Program-made: the position numbers and the translations under genes
The notes under the pieces: model-generated
Told to the model about the DNA's origin: nothing
Databases searched by the model: none
Seen by the model: the letters and a program-made list of their open reading frames with translations, nothing else
Part shown: piece after piece, positions 43,784 through 53,722 of the stretch
How the letters are laid out: each line of letters opens with the position of its first letter
How positions within the stretch are numbered: position 1 is the first letter of the stretch
Source: an uncultured Fodinibius sp.
GTDB lineage: Bacteria; Bacteroidota; Rhodothermia; Balneolales; Balneolaceae
DNA: 64,000 nt
Assembly: GCA_913056235.1 (NCBI GenBank)
Contig: CAJXMW010000008.1
Span: 1 to 64,000, forward strand
Reading direction: 5' to 3'

Positions 43784-44773
43784 ATGTTAGGTACTGATAG
43801 ACATACAGCAGATCATTGTACACAATATTTGGGGTTACGGCTCAGAATGGCCGGACGATTGCTATCCAGATTGGGCGTAGTTCGCTGCGTTGTGCTTGCA
43901 GGGCTTCTTTTGATCGTAATAGTACGTTTGGCAGTGATGGAGACGGATATAGCTCAATGGATGGTGGCGGGGTTGGGCTGTGCCATTGTTGGATCGCTTC
44001 ACCTCCGGCGTCGCGATATAGCATTTCTTCAATCGCTGAACAGCAGGTACCAATTATTTCTGACCGTTGAATATATCCTAATTAGTCTGCCATTATCTAT
44101 GCTACTGGTGCTCAAAGGCGCTTGGGAGATGGGAGTTCTACTTTTGGTTACAGGAGGGGCGTTACCTTTTTTGTATCAAAATCAATTGCACCATATAACA
44201 AATCCCAAAGACCGCCGGCCCTTTCCACCGGTTTTGATTCAATCATACGAATGGGTTGCGGGACTTCGACGATACGGTATTTTTTTGGCATTGCTGTGGC
44301 TATTGACCGCTATTTTGTTGCACAACCATTTTTTAGTGGGATGGGTCGGAACCTTTTTAATAACAACGTTGATCGCATCTTTTTATGTAGAGATTGAGCC
44401 GGCTCACTTTGTGACGCTTATCGCCAATGAGCCGCGGCACTTTTTGTTACAGAAAGTTGCTTCCGGAGTCGGAAAAAGTCTTCTTTTGATGGTACCACTT
44501 TGGGTTGGGCACTTGTTCTTATATCCTGATTGGTTTTTGTATACCATCCTGTTTGGTGCCATGAATGTAGTTTTAGTGATAGCAATGATACTTGCGAAGT
44601 ATACTTTTTATGAACGTGGAGCAGATTTAGAATTGCCCATAAGTACTATTTTTATGGTGTTTTGTACCTGCTTTATCGTTCCGTATCTGTTGGCGATGGT
44701 GCCACTGGGCGTAATATGGTTGTTTCACAGGGCCACGAAACGTCTTAAGAATACGGTGTATGCTCACGCTTGA
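43784..44773 (+). CDS. putative ABC transporter membrane protein
   Basis: 329 residues with about eight hydrophobic helices spread over the length and a short cytoplasmic loop carrying NPKDRRPFPPVL. The 3' end overlaps the ABC ATPase gene by 14 nt, the usual sign of a permease-ATPase pair. I do not recognise a defined permease family. The start could be ATG 43784 (used here) or ATG 43847 (MAGRLLSRLG), which better fits the first helix. The left repeat array ends 9 bp before the start. Substrate unknown; export is inferred from the absence of a binding protein. Confidence 0.7.
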   Translation: MLGTDRHTADHCTQYLGLRLRMAGRLLSRLGVVRCVVLAGLLLIVIVRLAVMETDIAQWMVAGLGCAIVGSLHLRRRDIAFLQSLNSRYQLFLTVEYILISLPLSMLLVLKGAWEMGVLLLVTGGALPFLYQNQLHHITNPKDRRPFPPVLIQSYEWVAGLRRYGIFLALLWLLTAILLHNHFLVGWVGTFLITTLIASFYVEIEPAHFVTLIANEPRHFLLQKVASGVGKSLLLMVPLWVGHLFLYPDWFLYTILFGAMNVVLVIAMILAKYTFYERGADLELPISTIFMVFCTCFIVPYLLAMVPLGVIWLFHRATKRLKNTVYAHA

Positions 44774-45446
44774 AAACATATCATTTGCTTATCAGCAGAA
44801 AGCCGTCTTGAACGGTATCACTTTGCGTTTAGAAGATGGATTAGTGCACGGAATCCTGGGACCAAACGGATCGGGAAAGACTACGCTGTTTAACGTGATT
44901 GCGGGAAGGTTGCAGCAGGATGAAGGGGATATCCGATATCATGATCGGCGAATTTCAACAGATATGATTGGTTATCTGGAAACGAACCTATTTTTTTACT
45001 CTCTGATGACCGGCCGGGAGTATCTGGAGCTACATGCTCGTGGCAACAATGATTTCCCTATTTCCAAGTGGAATGACATTTTTAATTTGCCGCTGGACCA
45101 TTTGATTGAAAGCTATTCCAGTGGTATGAAGAAAAAACTGGCTATTATGGGACACATTGGTCTGGATCGTCCCATCATGCTTCTGGATGAACCGTTTAAT
45201 AACCTCGATTTAGAAGCGAATCAATTTTTGGCAGCACTCATACGCATGCTGGCTAAAAAAGGAAAGCTGATCTTTTTAAGCAGTCATTTCATGGAGGTTA
45301 TAACAACAGTCTGTGATCGGGTTCAGGTTCTGCAGAAAGGCACAATAACAGAGATGGTGCAGCGTGAAGAGTTTGATGAATGGAAAGGCCAGCACCGTTT
45401 TTCTCAGATTGAAGCCGCCAAAAAGCAGGCCCGAAAGTTGTTATAG
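44760..45446 (+). CDS. ABC transporter ATP-binding protein
   Basis: 228 residues, a single nucleotide-binding domain. Walker A is GPNGSGKTTLF, the signature is SYSSGMKKKLAI, Walker B and D-loop are IMLLDEPFNNLDLEA and the H-loop is FLSSHFMEV. The Gln-loop is replaced by a stretch ending IGYLETNLFFYSLMT, as in CcmA-type exporters. It overlaps the membrane gene by 14 nt and ends at the right repeat array. Confidence 0.9.
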   Translation: MLTLENISFAYQQKAVLNGITLRLEDGLVHGILGPNGSGKTTLFNVIAGRLQQDEGDIRYHDRRISTDMIGYLETNLFFYSLMTGREYLELHARGNNDFPISKWNDIFNLPLDHLIESYSSGMKKKLAIMGHIGLDRPIMLLDEPFNNLDLEANQFLAALIRMLAKKGKLIFLSSHFMEVITTVCDRVQVLQKGTITEMVQREEFDEWKGQHRFSQIEAAKKQARKLL

Positions 45447-45854
45447 GATTTTACAGATTTGCCCAGACTATACTGATTAATACGTTGTAACCTCATCCGA
45501 TTTCTGGGTTTGAAGTCGGATGAGTGAAAGAAGGTTAACATAACCCTTGCTTGCAGCATCCACGCTTCAAACAAAGTTCTCGTTAGTTGGAATGACATTT
45601 TTGTTAGAAATTACGATGTCAGTTCGAGTGAAAGTGAGAAATCTGTGTGTTGAAGAATCTGTATTGATCAGGTGCTAAAAAGAATATTTATAGCGTTTAG
45701 CGCCTGCTCGTGTTGTAATGCCATCCCAAAAAGCTGATTACCAACATTCTGCATCTCAAACAATTGTCTGCAATGTATGGTAGCCTGAACCTGGGCACTT
45801 ATCCAGCAGAAAATAAACGTTAATCTGTGTCAAAATCAGTGTAAATCTGTGGCT
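45447..45854. repeat. right repeat array flanking the ABC genes (gene-free, 413 bp)
   Basis: Begins at the ATPase stop with a family B unit (TTACAGATTTGCCCAGACTA, 45447-45482), then a CTCATCCGA/TCGGATGAG hairpin (45492-45524), GCAGCATCCACG (45553-45564) and a family D unit (AATGACATTTTTG and GATGTCAGTTCGAGTGAAAG, 45581-45645). After about 170 bp without recognisable content comes an inverted family B unit (TAATCTGTGTCAAAATCAGT onward, 45821-45854) abutting the next gene's stop. No gene, promoter or terminator with a T run is seen. Confidence 0.65.
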
Positions 45855-45859
45855 AGGTA

Positions 45860-47077
45860 CTAAATATTCTGTGCTGCAATCCAGCCCGTGGTCCAGGCCG
45901 ACTGAAAATTATAGCCGCCCGTAATGCCATCAATATTGAGCACTTCGCCGGCAAAATAGAGGTTAGGGCATTTTTTGCTTTCCATTGTGCCCATGTTGAC
46001 TTCACTCAGTGGAATACCGCCGCTGGTTACAAACTCCTCTTTATAGGTCGTTTTGCCCTCGATCTCGTAGTGGGCGTTGGTGAGCTGTTGCGCCAGGTTA
46101 TGAATTTGCTCGTTGGAAAGCTCGGCCCAACGAGTATTGGGAGCAATATCTGAAAGCTCCAAAAATCGCTCCCAGAGACGGTTGGGTATAGGGAACTGCG
46201 CCTGCTTGGCCGCCGTTTTACGCGCATTATCCTGCCGGAGCTGTTTCAGTGAATTCCTGATCTCCTGTTCATCATGGGGATGCAGCCAGTTTACGCGAAT
46301 AGTGAAATGGTACTCCTGATCGTACAGATACCGCGCGGCCCAGGCCGATGTCTTGAGCACCGCCGGCGCGCTCAATCCCCAGTGGGTAATCAAGATAGGT
46401 CCGGTATGCTGATATGAAGTGCCTTCAATAGCTACCGCGCATCCTTTAACTGATATACCCGAAAGATCCTCGAAAATTTTGTTCTTAAAATTGAAGGTAA
46501 ATAGTGAGGGGACGGGCTCTACAATAGAGTGGCCCAGTTCCTCCAGCCATTCGTAAGTGCTGCGACGGTTTGAGCCACCTGTTGCGATGACGACCGCATC
46601 AAAGGTTTGTGAGGCTTCGTCGCGGATTGAGAGCTCATATTGATCATTTGTGGGAGAGATGCCTTCAACGCGGGTACGCTTGTGAACCGTAACATCATGC
46701 TTGCGGGCCTCTTCCTTCAGGCAGTTAATGATGGTGGCAGAGTCGTCACTGACGGGAAACATCCGTCCGTCGGATTCGGTTTTGAGATCAATGTCGCGCT
46801 CTTGAAACCATTCGACTGTATCCTTGGCCTGAAACTGCTCGAAGGCCCAGCGTAGCTCCTTGGATCCGCGCGGATATGCTTTGGCCATCACTTTGGGATC
46901 AAAACAGTGGTGGGTCACATTGCAGCGCCCACCGCCCGAAATGCGAACCTTTGACATCACTTCGCGGCTTTTTTCGAAGATGGTTACATCTAGATCGGGA
47001 TGAAGTCGTGCCGCATTTACGCCGGCAAAAAATCCCGCGGCCCCTCCGCCGATGATTGCTAATTTTTTAGTCTTCAT
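45860..47077 (-). CDS. HI0933-family flavoprotein (BaiN/YhiN-like)
   Basis: 405 residues. KLAIIGGGAAGFFAGVNAAR at the N-terminus binds FAD; SKVRISGGGRCNVTHH is the family signature; VVIATGGSNR is the second dinucleotide contact; and EFVTSGGIPLSEVNMGTMES with FAGEVLNIDGITGGYNFQSAW closes the FAD domain. Members are putative NAD(P)H-dependent flavin oxidoreductases; the substrate is unknown. It lies 6 nt after murI on the same strand. Confidence 0.92.
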   Translation of the reverse strand: MKTKKLAIIGGGAAGFFAGVNAARLHPDLDVTIFEKSREVMSKVRISGGGRCNVTHHCFDPKVMAKAYPRGSKELRWAFEQFQAKDTVEWFQERDIDLKTESDGRMFPVSDDSATIINCLKEEARKHDVTVHKRTRVEGISPTNDQYELSIRDEASQTFDAVVIATGGSNRRSTYEWLEELGHSIVEPVPSLFTFNFKNKIFEDLSGISVKGCAVAIEGTSYQHTGPILITHWGLSAPAVLKTSAWAARYLYDQEYHFTIRVNWLHPHDEQEIRNSLKQLRQDNARKTAAKQAQFPIPNRLWERFLELSDIAPNTRWAELSNEQIHNLAQQLTNAHYEIEGKTTYKEEFVTSGGIPLSEVNMGTMESKKCPNLYFAGEVLNIDGITGGYNFQSAWTTGWIAAQNI

Positions 47078-47083
47078 ACAGCC

Positions 47084-47911
47084 TTAAACTTTGATGTGTT
47101 TAGAGGATACTTCCCGACCGAAGAAGGTAGTAGCGTGATGATCAAACTGTTCGGCGGTATCGGTCGTCAGGAAACGCTGTGAGCTGTGTTTGGAGCAGTT
47201 TTTTTCTATCTCGGGATGGCGTTGCAGGTAATCCTGCAAACTTGCTGCCACAATGGGGCCTTGGCTGAGAACTGAAATATCCGAGGAAAGGTAGTCTTGA
47301 ATTTTGGGCATTAGCAGGGGATAGTGCGTGCAGGCCAGCAGCAGCGTGTCGATATCGGGGGATTGATCCAGAATGAGATCCAAGTATTTTTTAACGAAAT
47401 AATCCGCCCCCGGATCGCTGTACTCATCATTTTCAACCAGCGGCACCCACATCGGGCAGGCCTGCTGGTGGATCGACAGCTTGGGAAATTGGTGCTCGAT
47501 TTCCATCAGATATGATTCCGATTGTACGGTTCCCGTGGTTCCGAGAACACCCACATGGCCCGTTTGGGAATGTTTGCCGATGATTTCGGCCGTGGGACGA
47601 ATGACGCCCAGCACGCGTTTATTGGGATCAATCTTGGGCAGGTCTCGTTGTTGAATAGTGCGCAATGCTTTTGCTGATGCAGTGTTGCAGGCCAGAATAA
47701 TAAGATGGCAGCCCTGAGAAAACAGATACTTCACACATTGCAAGGTGAACTGATAGATCGACTCAAACGACCGGTTGCCGTAGGGGGTTCGTGCGCTGTC
47801 GCCCAGGTAGAGGTAGTCGTATTTGGGCAGTCGTTCCACAATGTCCTTCATCACGGTGAGCCCGCCGACGCCGGAATCAAAAATGCCTATCGGTGCTTCC
47901 TGTTTATCCAT
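47084..47911 (-). CDS. murI: glutamate racemase
   Basis: Makes D-Glu for peptidoglycan. About 275 residues from ATG 47911 (MDKQEAPIGIFDSGVGG). I reject a 16-residue N-terminal extension because similarity begins at this Met. GIFDSGVGGLTVMKDI has the first catalytic acid; ILACNTASAKAL and LLACTHYPLL hold the two catalytic cysteines. It leads a two-gene unit with the HI0933 flavoprotein. A repeat lies upstream, next to the large LTD gene's 3' end. Confidence 0.95.
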   Translation of the reverse strand: MDKQEAPIGIFDSGVGGLTVMKDIVERLPKYDYLYLGDSARTPYGNRSFESIYQFTLQCVKYLFSQGCHLIILACNTASAKALRTIQQRDLPKIDPNKRVLGVIRPTAEIIGKHSQTGHVGVLGTTGTVQSESYLMEIEHQFPKLSIHQQACPMWVPLVENDEYSDPGADYFVKKYLDLILDQSPDIDTLLLACTHYPLLMPKIQDYLSSDISVLSQGPIVAASLQDYLQRHPEIEKNCSKHSSQRFLTTDTAEQFDHHATTFFGREVSSKHIKV

Positions 47912-47971
47912 TAAATACGGTATCCAAAGGATTGATAATGACAGACGGAAAGTAGGCAATCAGCGGCTAAA

Positions 47972-48010
47972 AATTAAGAATTACGTACAATTCATAATTC
48001 CTCATTCTTA
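47972..48010. repeat. low-complexity repeat, ATTAAGAATTAC/TTCATAATTC type
   Basis: AATTAAGAATTACGTACAAT and then TCATAATTCCTCATTCTTA form a loose inverted repeat between the murI start and the end of the LTD gene. The type resembles other small spacer repeats in this window but has no second clear copy here. Confidence 0.4.
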
Positions 48011-48014
48011 CTTC

Positions 48015-51000
48015 CTAATTCAGCTTCCGGGCAAGAACCACCGTTTTTTTAAAGGATTTATTATTACCGGAGGCACTGTCGTAGGCTTCAAATACTACAA
48101 TATAGATACCGATCCTGTTTTGGCTGCCGTCATCCTTGCGGCCATTCCAGATGAGTTGCCCCTGCAGTCCGGCCTGTTTCCCATCAGCCAGCTCGCGCAC
48201 CATGCGACCATAGCGATCATAAATATGAACGTCAATCAGGTAATCCTGTTGATCCACCTTGTAGTTGATAAACAGGTTATCTTCATGGCCATCCCCATCC
48301 GGTGAAAAGGGATTGGGCGTAAAGCTTATGCCTGTTTCTTGCGGCTGCTGGGCATTTTCCTGGTAAATCGAATTTTCTTTGTTGGGCGTGCCACCTCGTG
48401 CATTGACGCTGGATCCCCAGTTGGATTCATCATTGCTGGGACCGCTGGGAGACACTCGTTCTAGGGCTACGCCGCGCGTATCGATGATGTTGGGATTATG
48501 CCAGCTTTTCCCATAGAAAACCGAATCAATAGTAGCGCCGGTGCTGTCGGCAATGTAGATGGCATCGCCCGAGGCGGCCAAGCTCAAACTCGAGTGATCC
48601 ACCCGCATGATCGACTGCATATTGGGCATGCCAAGGTCAAAGAAGCTGGCGGTCTTACTGTCCTCGAAAGATGCGGCATCATCGGCGTGAATCAGTACCT
48701 TTCCCTGTGCCGGAACCCATTTTGCTGTCGTGATCACCGGCTGTAAGTTGCGGGTATCTCCATCCTCGTCTGGGGCATCATGCAGGTACAGCCCTTCCAG
48801 CGATACGGCATAATCCTGGGTGTTGCGAAGCTCGATATATTCGCTCTGGTCAGGCCTATTGTCGTCTTCCTCATCCAACGGGTTGAACATGATTTCGTTG
48901 ATTACGAGGTTGGACTGCTGCATGGGTTGGGCCACCGAGACTTCCGTGCTGCTTGTGGTGTTGCCCTTCACATCCGAAAGGTTCTCAACGGTAATTGTGG
49001 TACCATCAGCAATACTTTTTAGGGATTTTGACGAGCCGTTGGTCAGAAAAATAACGTTGGCTTGGGTTGAATCGAAGGAGGCAATTTGGAGGGGCGTGTC
49101 GCCGGTGAAAAATGTTAGATCCGGAGTCAGCTGGATGAATTCATCAAAGCGTACTTCAATTTGCCCATTCGAAAGCACTTTGGAAAAGATGACATTAGGT
49201 GGGCTCGTATCCTCCTTGAAACTTATATTTTGATTCCCGGCCGAGCTGGCGCTGCTTGTCTGCCAGTTGGAGGCGTCATTAGATGCAGCCAGGGGATCTT
49301 TGCGTTCAAGGGAGCTCCCTGCCGTGCTGCCACCCCAGGTGGTCTCATAATGCAGGGAATCGATGATGCGTCCGTTGTTTGTCTTCAGATAGACATCATC
49401 GCCGCTGTTATTATTGTATGATGGAAAATTATCTACATCCAGCCCATTGCTCACGCTGCTGGCGAAACGGTCGCCACCAGTAAGTACCAGGTAGCTGTTG
49501 GCTTGCAGCTGGATATTTTGAGGTAGCGTAGCCTCCCTGCTTGCATCGCCGATGGCCCAATTGCTTAAATCAAAGTTTTTGGAAGTGGTATTGTAGATTT
49601 CAACGAAATCGGCTTTTCCATTTGAATCGGGATTGTACAGAATTTCGTTAATGACGATATCCCCCGAACGAGCGGCATCGATTTTTAGAAACTCGAACTC
49701 TTCGGTGGCACCGGAAAGCGTGTTGCCGAAGATATCAGAAATGTTGGTAGCTGTGACTTCATACGTATCACCGGAAGTGAGTTCGCTTTCGAGGAACAGG
49801 GTAACACTGTCGCTGCGTGCTGAAATTAGCTGGATGTTTTTGCCGGGACTTATTTTATAGTTCTGAGCATTGGTGGCCGAGGAAGCCGTGATCTTTTCAG
49901 AAAATACGAGCTGTAGCGTCGTAGCATCCAGGGCATAGAGTTCTTCGAAAAAAGGCGGTGTGTCGTCAGAGGGAATTTCATTGATGGAGCCGGGGGTACC
50001 GAAACCATTTGGTGCGTCGCCCCAGTTCTCATCAAAGGTTCCCTTTACCTCAACAGTACGTCGTTCCAGTGCTACGTCATTGCCGCCCCACTCGGAGGTG
50101 TATCGCAGTGAATCCAAAAGAGCACCGCTTGCACTGCGTATTTTGATATCGTCACCGCTGCCATTGAGGGCCGGGAAGTTGCTCATTGTCACCAGCGAAA
50201 TATCCGGATGATCGGAAAGCAATGTATTATCGGGAGCAATGACTACGAAGCTGTCAGGGGGAACAATATACTGCGAATTTGTAATGACGGAGTTGTTACT
50301 GCGATTATCGCTTAAGGTCCAGCCAGCAATGTTGAATGATTCGGAGGTTGCGTTATAGATTTCTACATACTCTGTACTGCCGGAGGGCGGATCAAAACTA
50401 AATTCGTTAATGAACACATCGCCCGAATCCACCGGAGACACTTCGTAGAACGTAAACGAGGTATCCGCCGAAGCCAGCTGATTGCCAAAAATATCCTGAA
50501 TGTTCTGAGCTGAGATGGCATAGGTTGAGGCGTTTTGGAGTTCCGAACTCAACGTAACTGCAACAGTATCAGGAGGAAGCAGTGAAGTACTCTCGATAGA
50601 AGTACCTCCGGATATCGTTAGGTTTTCGCTTCCCAGAGGAGATCCATCAAGACGTTCATTAAAGATGAGATTCAGTTGCTGGCTGTTGCCGATTTTAAAT
50701 CCAGTTAGGTACGGAGGCGATTGGTCAGCTTCAACTTGATTCATTTTTCCAGGCGATCCATTGCCGGATGGGGCATTACCCCAATTTTCTTTATAAATGG
50801 CGGGAGTAGTGGTTGTGCGGCGTTCCAGGGAAACTTCGTTGCCGCCCCAGGTGGAGGTATATTGCAGCGAATCGAGCTGCGTGTCGCTGCCATCGTGAAG
50901 AGCAATCACATCCCCACTGTTGTTGAGGGCCGGGAAATTGTTCATGGCTACCAGTGAAATGTCCGGATAATCAGACAGCAAGGTGTTATCGGGGGCGATG

Positions 51001-53642
51001 ACGACAAAGCTGTCGGGCGGCATGATATACTGTGAATTAGTAATGGAAGAAGGATTACCCCGGTTATCGCTCAGTGTCCAGTTTTGCAGGTCAAAGGATT
51101 GGGAGGTGGGATTATAAATTTCAACATATTCCGTGCTGCCCGAAGCGGGTTCAAAATTGAATTCATTAATAAAAACATCTCCGGATGCGACCGATGAGAT
51201 TTTGTAAAAGGTAAAAGTAGTATCAGTGGAGACCACGGTATTTCCGAAAATATCCGTCACATTCTCAACTGATAAGTTATAATCGGTTGCATTTTGGAGC
51301 TCACTGCCAAGTTGCAGCAATACGCTGTCGGGTGAGGCAAAAATAGCATCATCGATGGCAGGACCATCACTCATGGAGTAGTTAGTGGTATTTTCTGCAC
51401 TTGGTCGGTCCAGCTGTTCTGAGAACGTCAGCAGTATTTTTGTGCTATTGCGGATCGAGAATGAGTTCAGCTCCGGCGATTCAGTGTCAGGGGTAACCTC
51501 ATTTTGGCGACCCGGCGTGCCGAAGCCATTCGGTGCACTTCCCCAGTTACTTTGATAGGCACCGGACACCTCTACAGTTCGTCGCTCCACCGCGATTTCT
51601 TCGTCGCCCCACTCCGAGGTGTAGGCCAGCGAATCGAGCAGGGTGCCGTTGCCATCCCGTAGGATGATTTGATCCCCACCATTGTTGAGGGAAGGAAAAT
51701 CGCCCATGACTACCATGTTGATATCGGGATAGCTGTTCTCAATGATATTATTCGGAGTGATGACGATAAAGCTGTCGGGCGGAACAATTACCTGCGATTG
51801 CGTGATGGGATCGGGGGTGCCGCGATTATCGCTCAGTGTCCAGTTTTTCAGATCCAGTGATTTGTCGGAATGATTGTAGAGTTCAATATACTCTGAGCCG
51901 CTGGAGGGCGGGGCGGACATAAATTCATTGATGGCCACATCGCCAGAATCTACCGGTGCTGGTTTGTAAAAAGTAAAGCTGGTATCGGTGGCGGCGATAG
52001 TATTGCCAAAAATGTCTTCAGCATTGGAAGTCGAAAGGGTATACTCTTGGGCATCCTGCAAATTCGATCCCAGGGTGAGTTCTACGGTATCGGAAGCTAT
52101 TTGGCTGACCGAGCTAACACTTGAGCTTGTGATATTATAGCTGCCCGGTTGATCCAGCCGTTCATTATAGGCGAGCGTTAAGGTTTGTGGAGAATTGATT
52201 GTCAAATTTGTCAGGCGGGGCGGGGTATTATCAGAGGCGACTTCGTTTGCCTGCCCGGGCGTTCCTCCTTGGGAGTTCGGGGAATTTCCCCAGTTTTCAC
52301 TGTAAATACTGGCTGCTGAGAGGGATCGGCGTTCGAGTGCTACATCATTGCCGCCCCATGCTGAGGTATAAAACAGGGAGTCCGCCTGGGAGCCGCCGGC
52401 TGTCACTAATTGGACGGCGTCATCACTGTTATTGAGTGATGGAAGCGCACTTAGCAGTATATAGTTTTGACTTCCGTAGGTATTGAAAAGTGCAGTTGTG
52501 TCCGCTGATACCACGCGAAATCCATTGGGCTCCAATGGAATGGGATCGTTGCCCAAAGCTTCGGTGCCCTCATCATCGCCCACTTCCCACTGGGCCAGGT
52601 TCAGGTATTTGCCGCTGGTATTGATGACTTCCACATACTCAGCCTGTCCGGAGGGGGGATCAGCCATAAATTCGTTGATCTTGACATCACCGCTGGCATA
52701 ACTGTCAAAGACATAAAACAGTTGGTCAGTCGACTGAATGCTGTTGCCAGACTGGTCCCTAATTCCGCTAGTTGAGACTGTATATTTATTTGAGGACAGC
52801 GATTCGTTATAGCTTAATCGTACAGTATCCGAGGCTGGGAAAGAAATTGAAGACGGGGAACCGACGCCGTTGTCGATGGTGAAATCGGATGCGTCAATGG
52901 TTGCCTGATCCGGTGCGCGGTTGAAGGCCATGTCAACCGAGGTTGCACTAGCCAATTGTGCATCAGTTGTGGTAAAGGGGGGCAGGTCGATTTTGAAATC
53001 CAGGTAAAAAAGATCTGACCGACTGGAAGTGAAACTAATTTTAGGGCCAAAATATGATGCCGAGGTATGCGTGTTATCTGTGGCTGATTGACTGGTAGCG
53101 GACGTCAGGCCGTATCCTTCGGCTATCTGCATTTGCCAATTGCCATTATTGTCACGGTCAACCCGAATAGTGTAGCCGCCTCCGGATTGGACTACGGTTG
53201 TTCCTGAAAGCACAATGGCGGCTTCGGATCCGCTGTCATAGCGGACCAGATGAAATACGTCATCACCGCTTTCACCCACTTGAATGGCATAGCCGTTTAC
53301 CGATCCTTCGAGGTTGGAAATGTCACTCATCAGAAATATTTCGGCTTGGTTGGAGCCAGAGGGTTCAAAGCCCCGAAATTCGATATAAAATTGCCAGTAA
53401 CCTTCGATGCTGGAGGCCGAAGTGGAAAGATAAGAGGGACTGCTACCTGCAGCATCCAGTTGTAGTAGGTAATTGGGATCGTCATCTGTAACGGTGAAAT
53501 CAGCCTCATCACCGCTCCAGGCCGGATTGCCGGTGAGATCTCCATCCTCAAAACCATCTTCAAAGTTGATGGATTGGGCCTCTGCAGTGGAGGCAATAAC
53601 AAAAGAAAGGAGCAGAAAAATGAGCCCAGAAAAGTATCGCAT
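48015..53642 (-). CDS. giant secreted multi-domain surface protein with six lamin-tail domains
   Basis: 1875 residues from ATG 53642 (MRYFSGLIFLLLSFVIASTA), with a signal peptide ending near AEAQ; a 23-residue upstream extension is open but lacks signal character. The first 220 residues form a lectin/jelly-roll-like domain. Then six lamin-tail domains (each beginning GDV-INEF or similar and containing EYVEIYN, DLKNWTLSDNRG and LERRT) alternate with Ig-like SbsA-type domains (LNLIFNERLD, ADTSFTFYK). The repeats begin near 52690, 51945, 51180, 50430, 49670 and 48915, about 750-760 nt apart. The last 95 residues (FTPNPFSPDGDGHEDNLFI, then YDRYGRMVREL) are FlgD-like and resemble Bacteroidota sorting domains. 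Expected at the cell surface or secreted; function unknown. Confidence 0.85.
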   Translation of the reverse strand: MRYFSGLIFLLLSFVIASTAEAQSINFEDGFEDGDLTGNPAWSGDEADFTVTDDDPNYLLQLDAAGSSPSYLSTSASSIEGYWQFYIEFRGFEPSGSNQAEIFLMSDISNLEGSVNGYAIQVGESGDDVFHLVRYDSGSEAAIVLSGTTVVQSGGGYTIRVDRDNNGNWQMQIAEGYGLTSATSQSATDNTHTSASYFGPKISFTSSRSDLFYLDFKIDLPPFTTTDAQLASATSVDMAFNRAPDQATIDASDFTIDNGVGSPSSISFPASDTVRLSYNESLSSNKYTVSTSGIRDQSGNSIQSTDQLFYVFDSYASGDVKINEFMADPPSGQAEYVEVINTSGKYLNLAQWEVGDDEGTEALGNDPIPLEPNGFRVVSADTTALFNTYGSQNYILLSALPSLNNSDDAVQLVTAGGSQADSLFYTSAWGGNDVALERRSLSAASIYSENWGNSPNSQGGTPGQANEVASDNTPPRLTNLTINSPQTLTLAYNERLDQPGSYNITSSSVSSVSQIASDTVELTLGSNLQDAQEYTLSTSNAEDIFGNTIAATDTSFTFYKPAPVDSGDVAINEFMSAPPSSGSEYIELYNHSDKSLDLKNWTLSDNRGTPDPITQSQVIVPPDSFIVITPNNIIENSYPDINMVVMGDFPSLNNGGDQIILRDGNGTLLDSLAYTSEWGDEEIAVERRTVEVSGAYQSNWGSAPNGFGTPGRQNEVTPDTESPELNSFSIRNSTKILLTFSEQLDRPSAENTTNYSMSDGPAIDDAIFASPDSVLLQLGSELQNATDYNLSVENVTDIFGNTVVSTDTTFTFYKISSVASGDVFINEFNFEPASGSTEYVEIYNPTSQSFDLQNWTLSDNRGNPSSITNSQYIMPPDSFVVIAPDNTLLSDYPDISLVAMNNFPALNNSGDVIALHDGSDTQLDSLQYTSTWGGNEVSLERRTTTTPAIYKENWGNAPSGNGSPGKMNQVEADQSPPYLTGFKIGNSQQLNLIFNERLDGSPLGSENLTISGGTSIESTSLLPPDTVAVTLSSELQNASTYAISAQNIQDIFGNQLASADTSFTFYEVSPVDSGDVFINEFSFDPPSGSTEYVEIYNATSESFNIAGWTLSDNRSNNSVITNSQYIVPPDSFVVIAPDNTLLSDHPDISLVTMSNFPALNGSGDDIKIRSASGALLDSLRYTSEWGGNDVALERRTVEVKGTFDENWGDAPNGFGTPGSINEIPSDDTPPFFEELYALDATTLQLVFSEKITASSATNAQNYKISPGKNIQLISARSDSVTLFLESELTSGDTYEVTATNISDIFGNTLSGATEEFEFLKIDAARSGDIVINEILYNPDSNGKADFVEIYNTTSKNFDLSNWAIGDASREATLPQNIQLQANSYLVLTGGDRFASSVSNGLDVDNFPSYNNNSGDDVYLKTNNGRIIDSLHYETTWGGSTAGSSLERKDPLAASNDASNWQTSSASSAGNQNISFKEDTSPPNVIFSKVLSNGQIEVRFDEFIQLTPDLTFFTGDTPLQIASFDSTQANVIFLTNGSSKSLKSIADGTTITVENLSDVKGNTTSSTEVSVAQPMQQSNLVINEIMFNPLDEEDDNRPDQSEYIELRNTQDYAVSLEGLYLHDAPDEDGDTRNLQPVITTAKWVPAQGKVLIHADDAASFEDSKTASFFDLGMPNMQSIMRVDHSSLSLAASGDAIYIADSTGATIDSVFYGKSWHNPNIIDTRGVALERVSPSGPSNDESNWGSSVNARGGTPNKENSIYQENAQQPQETGISFTPNPFSPDGDGHEDNLFINYKVDQQDYLIDVHIYDRYGRMVRELADGKQAGLQGQLIWNGRKDDGSQNRIGIYIVVFEAYDSASGNNKSFKKTVVLARKLN

Positions 53643-53722
53643 ATGAGTTATCCCAGAAAAATATTTTGCTGTAAGGATAATAGAGGATGGGGGAAATGGC
53701 AAGAAGAGCAATTGATTCTAAT

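Noticed and set aside
48890-52695. Regularly spaced repeats as a CRISPR or tandem DNA array
   Set aside because: The period is about 755 nt, the frame stays open, and the repeats translate to LTD domains; this is protein domain duplication.
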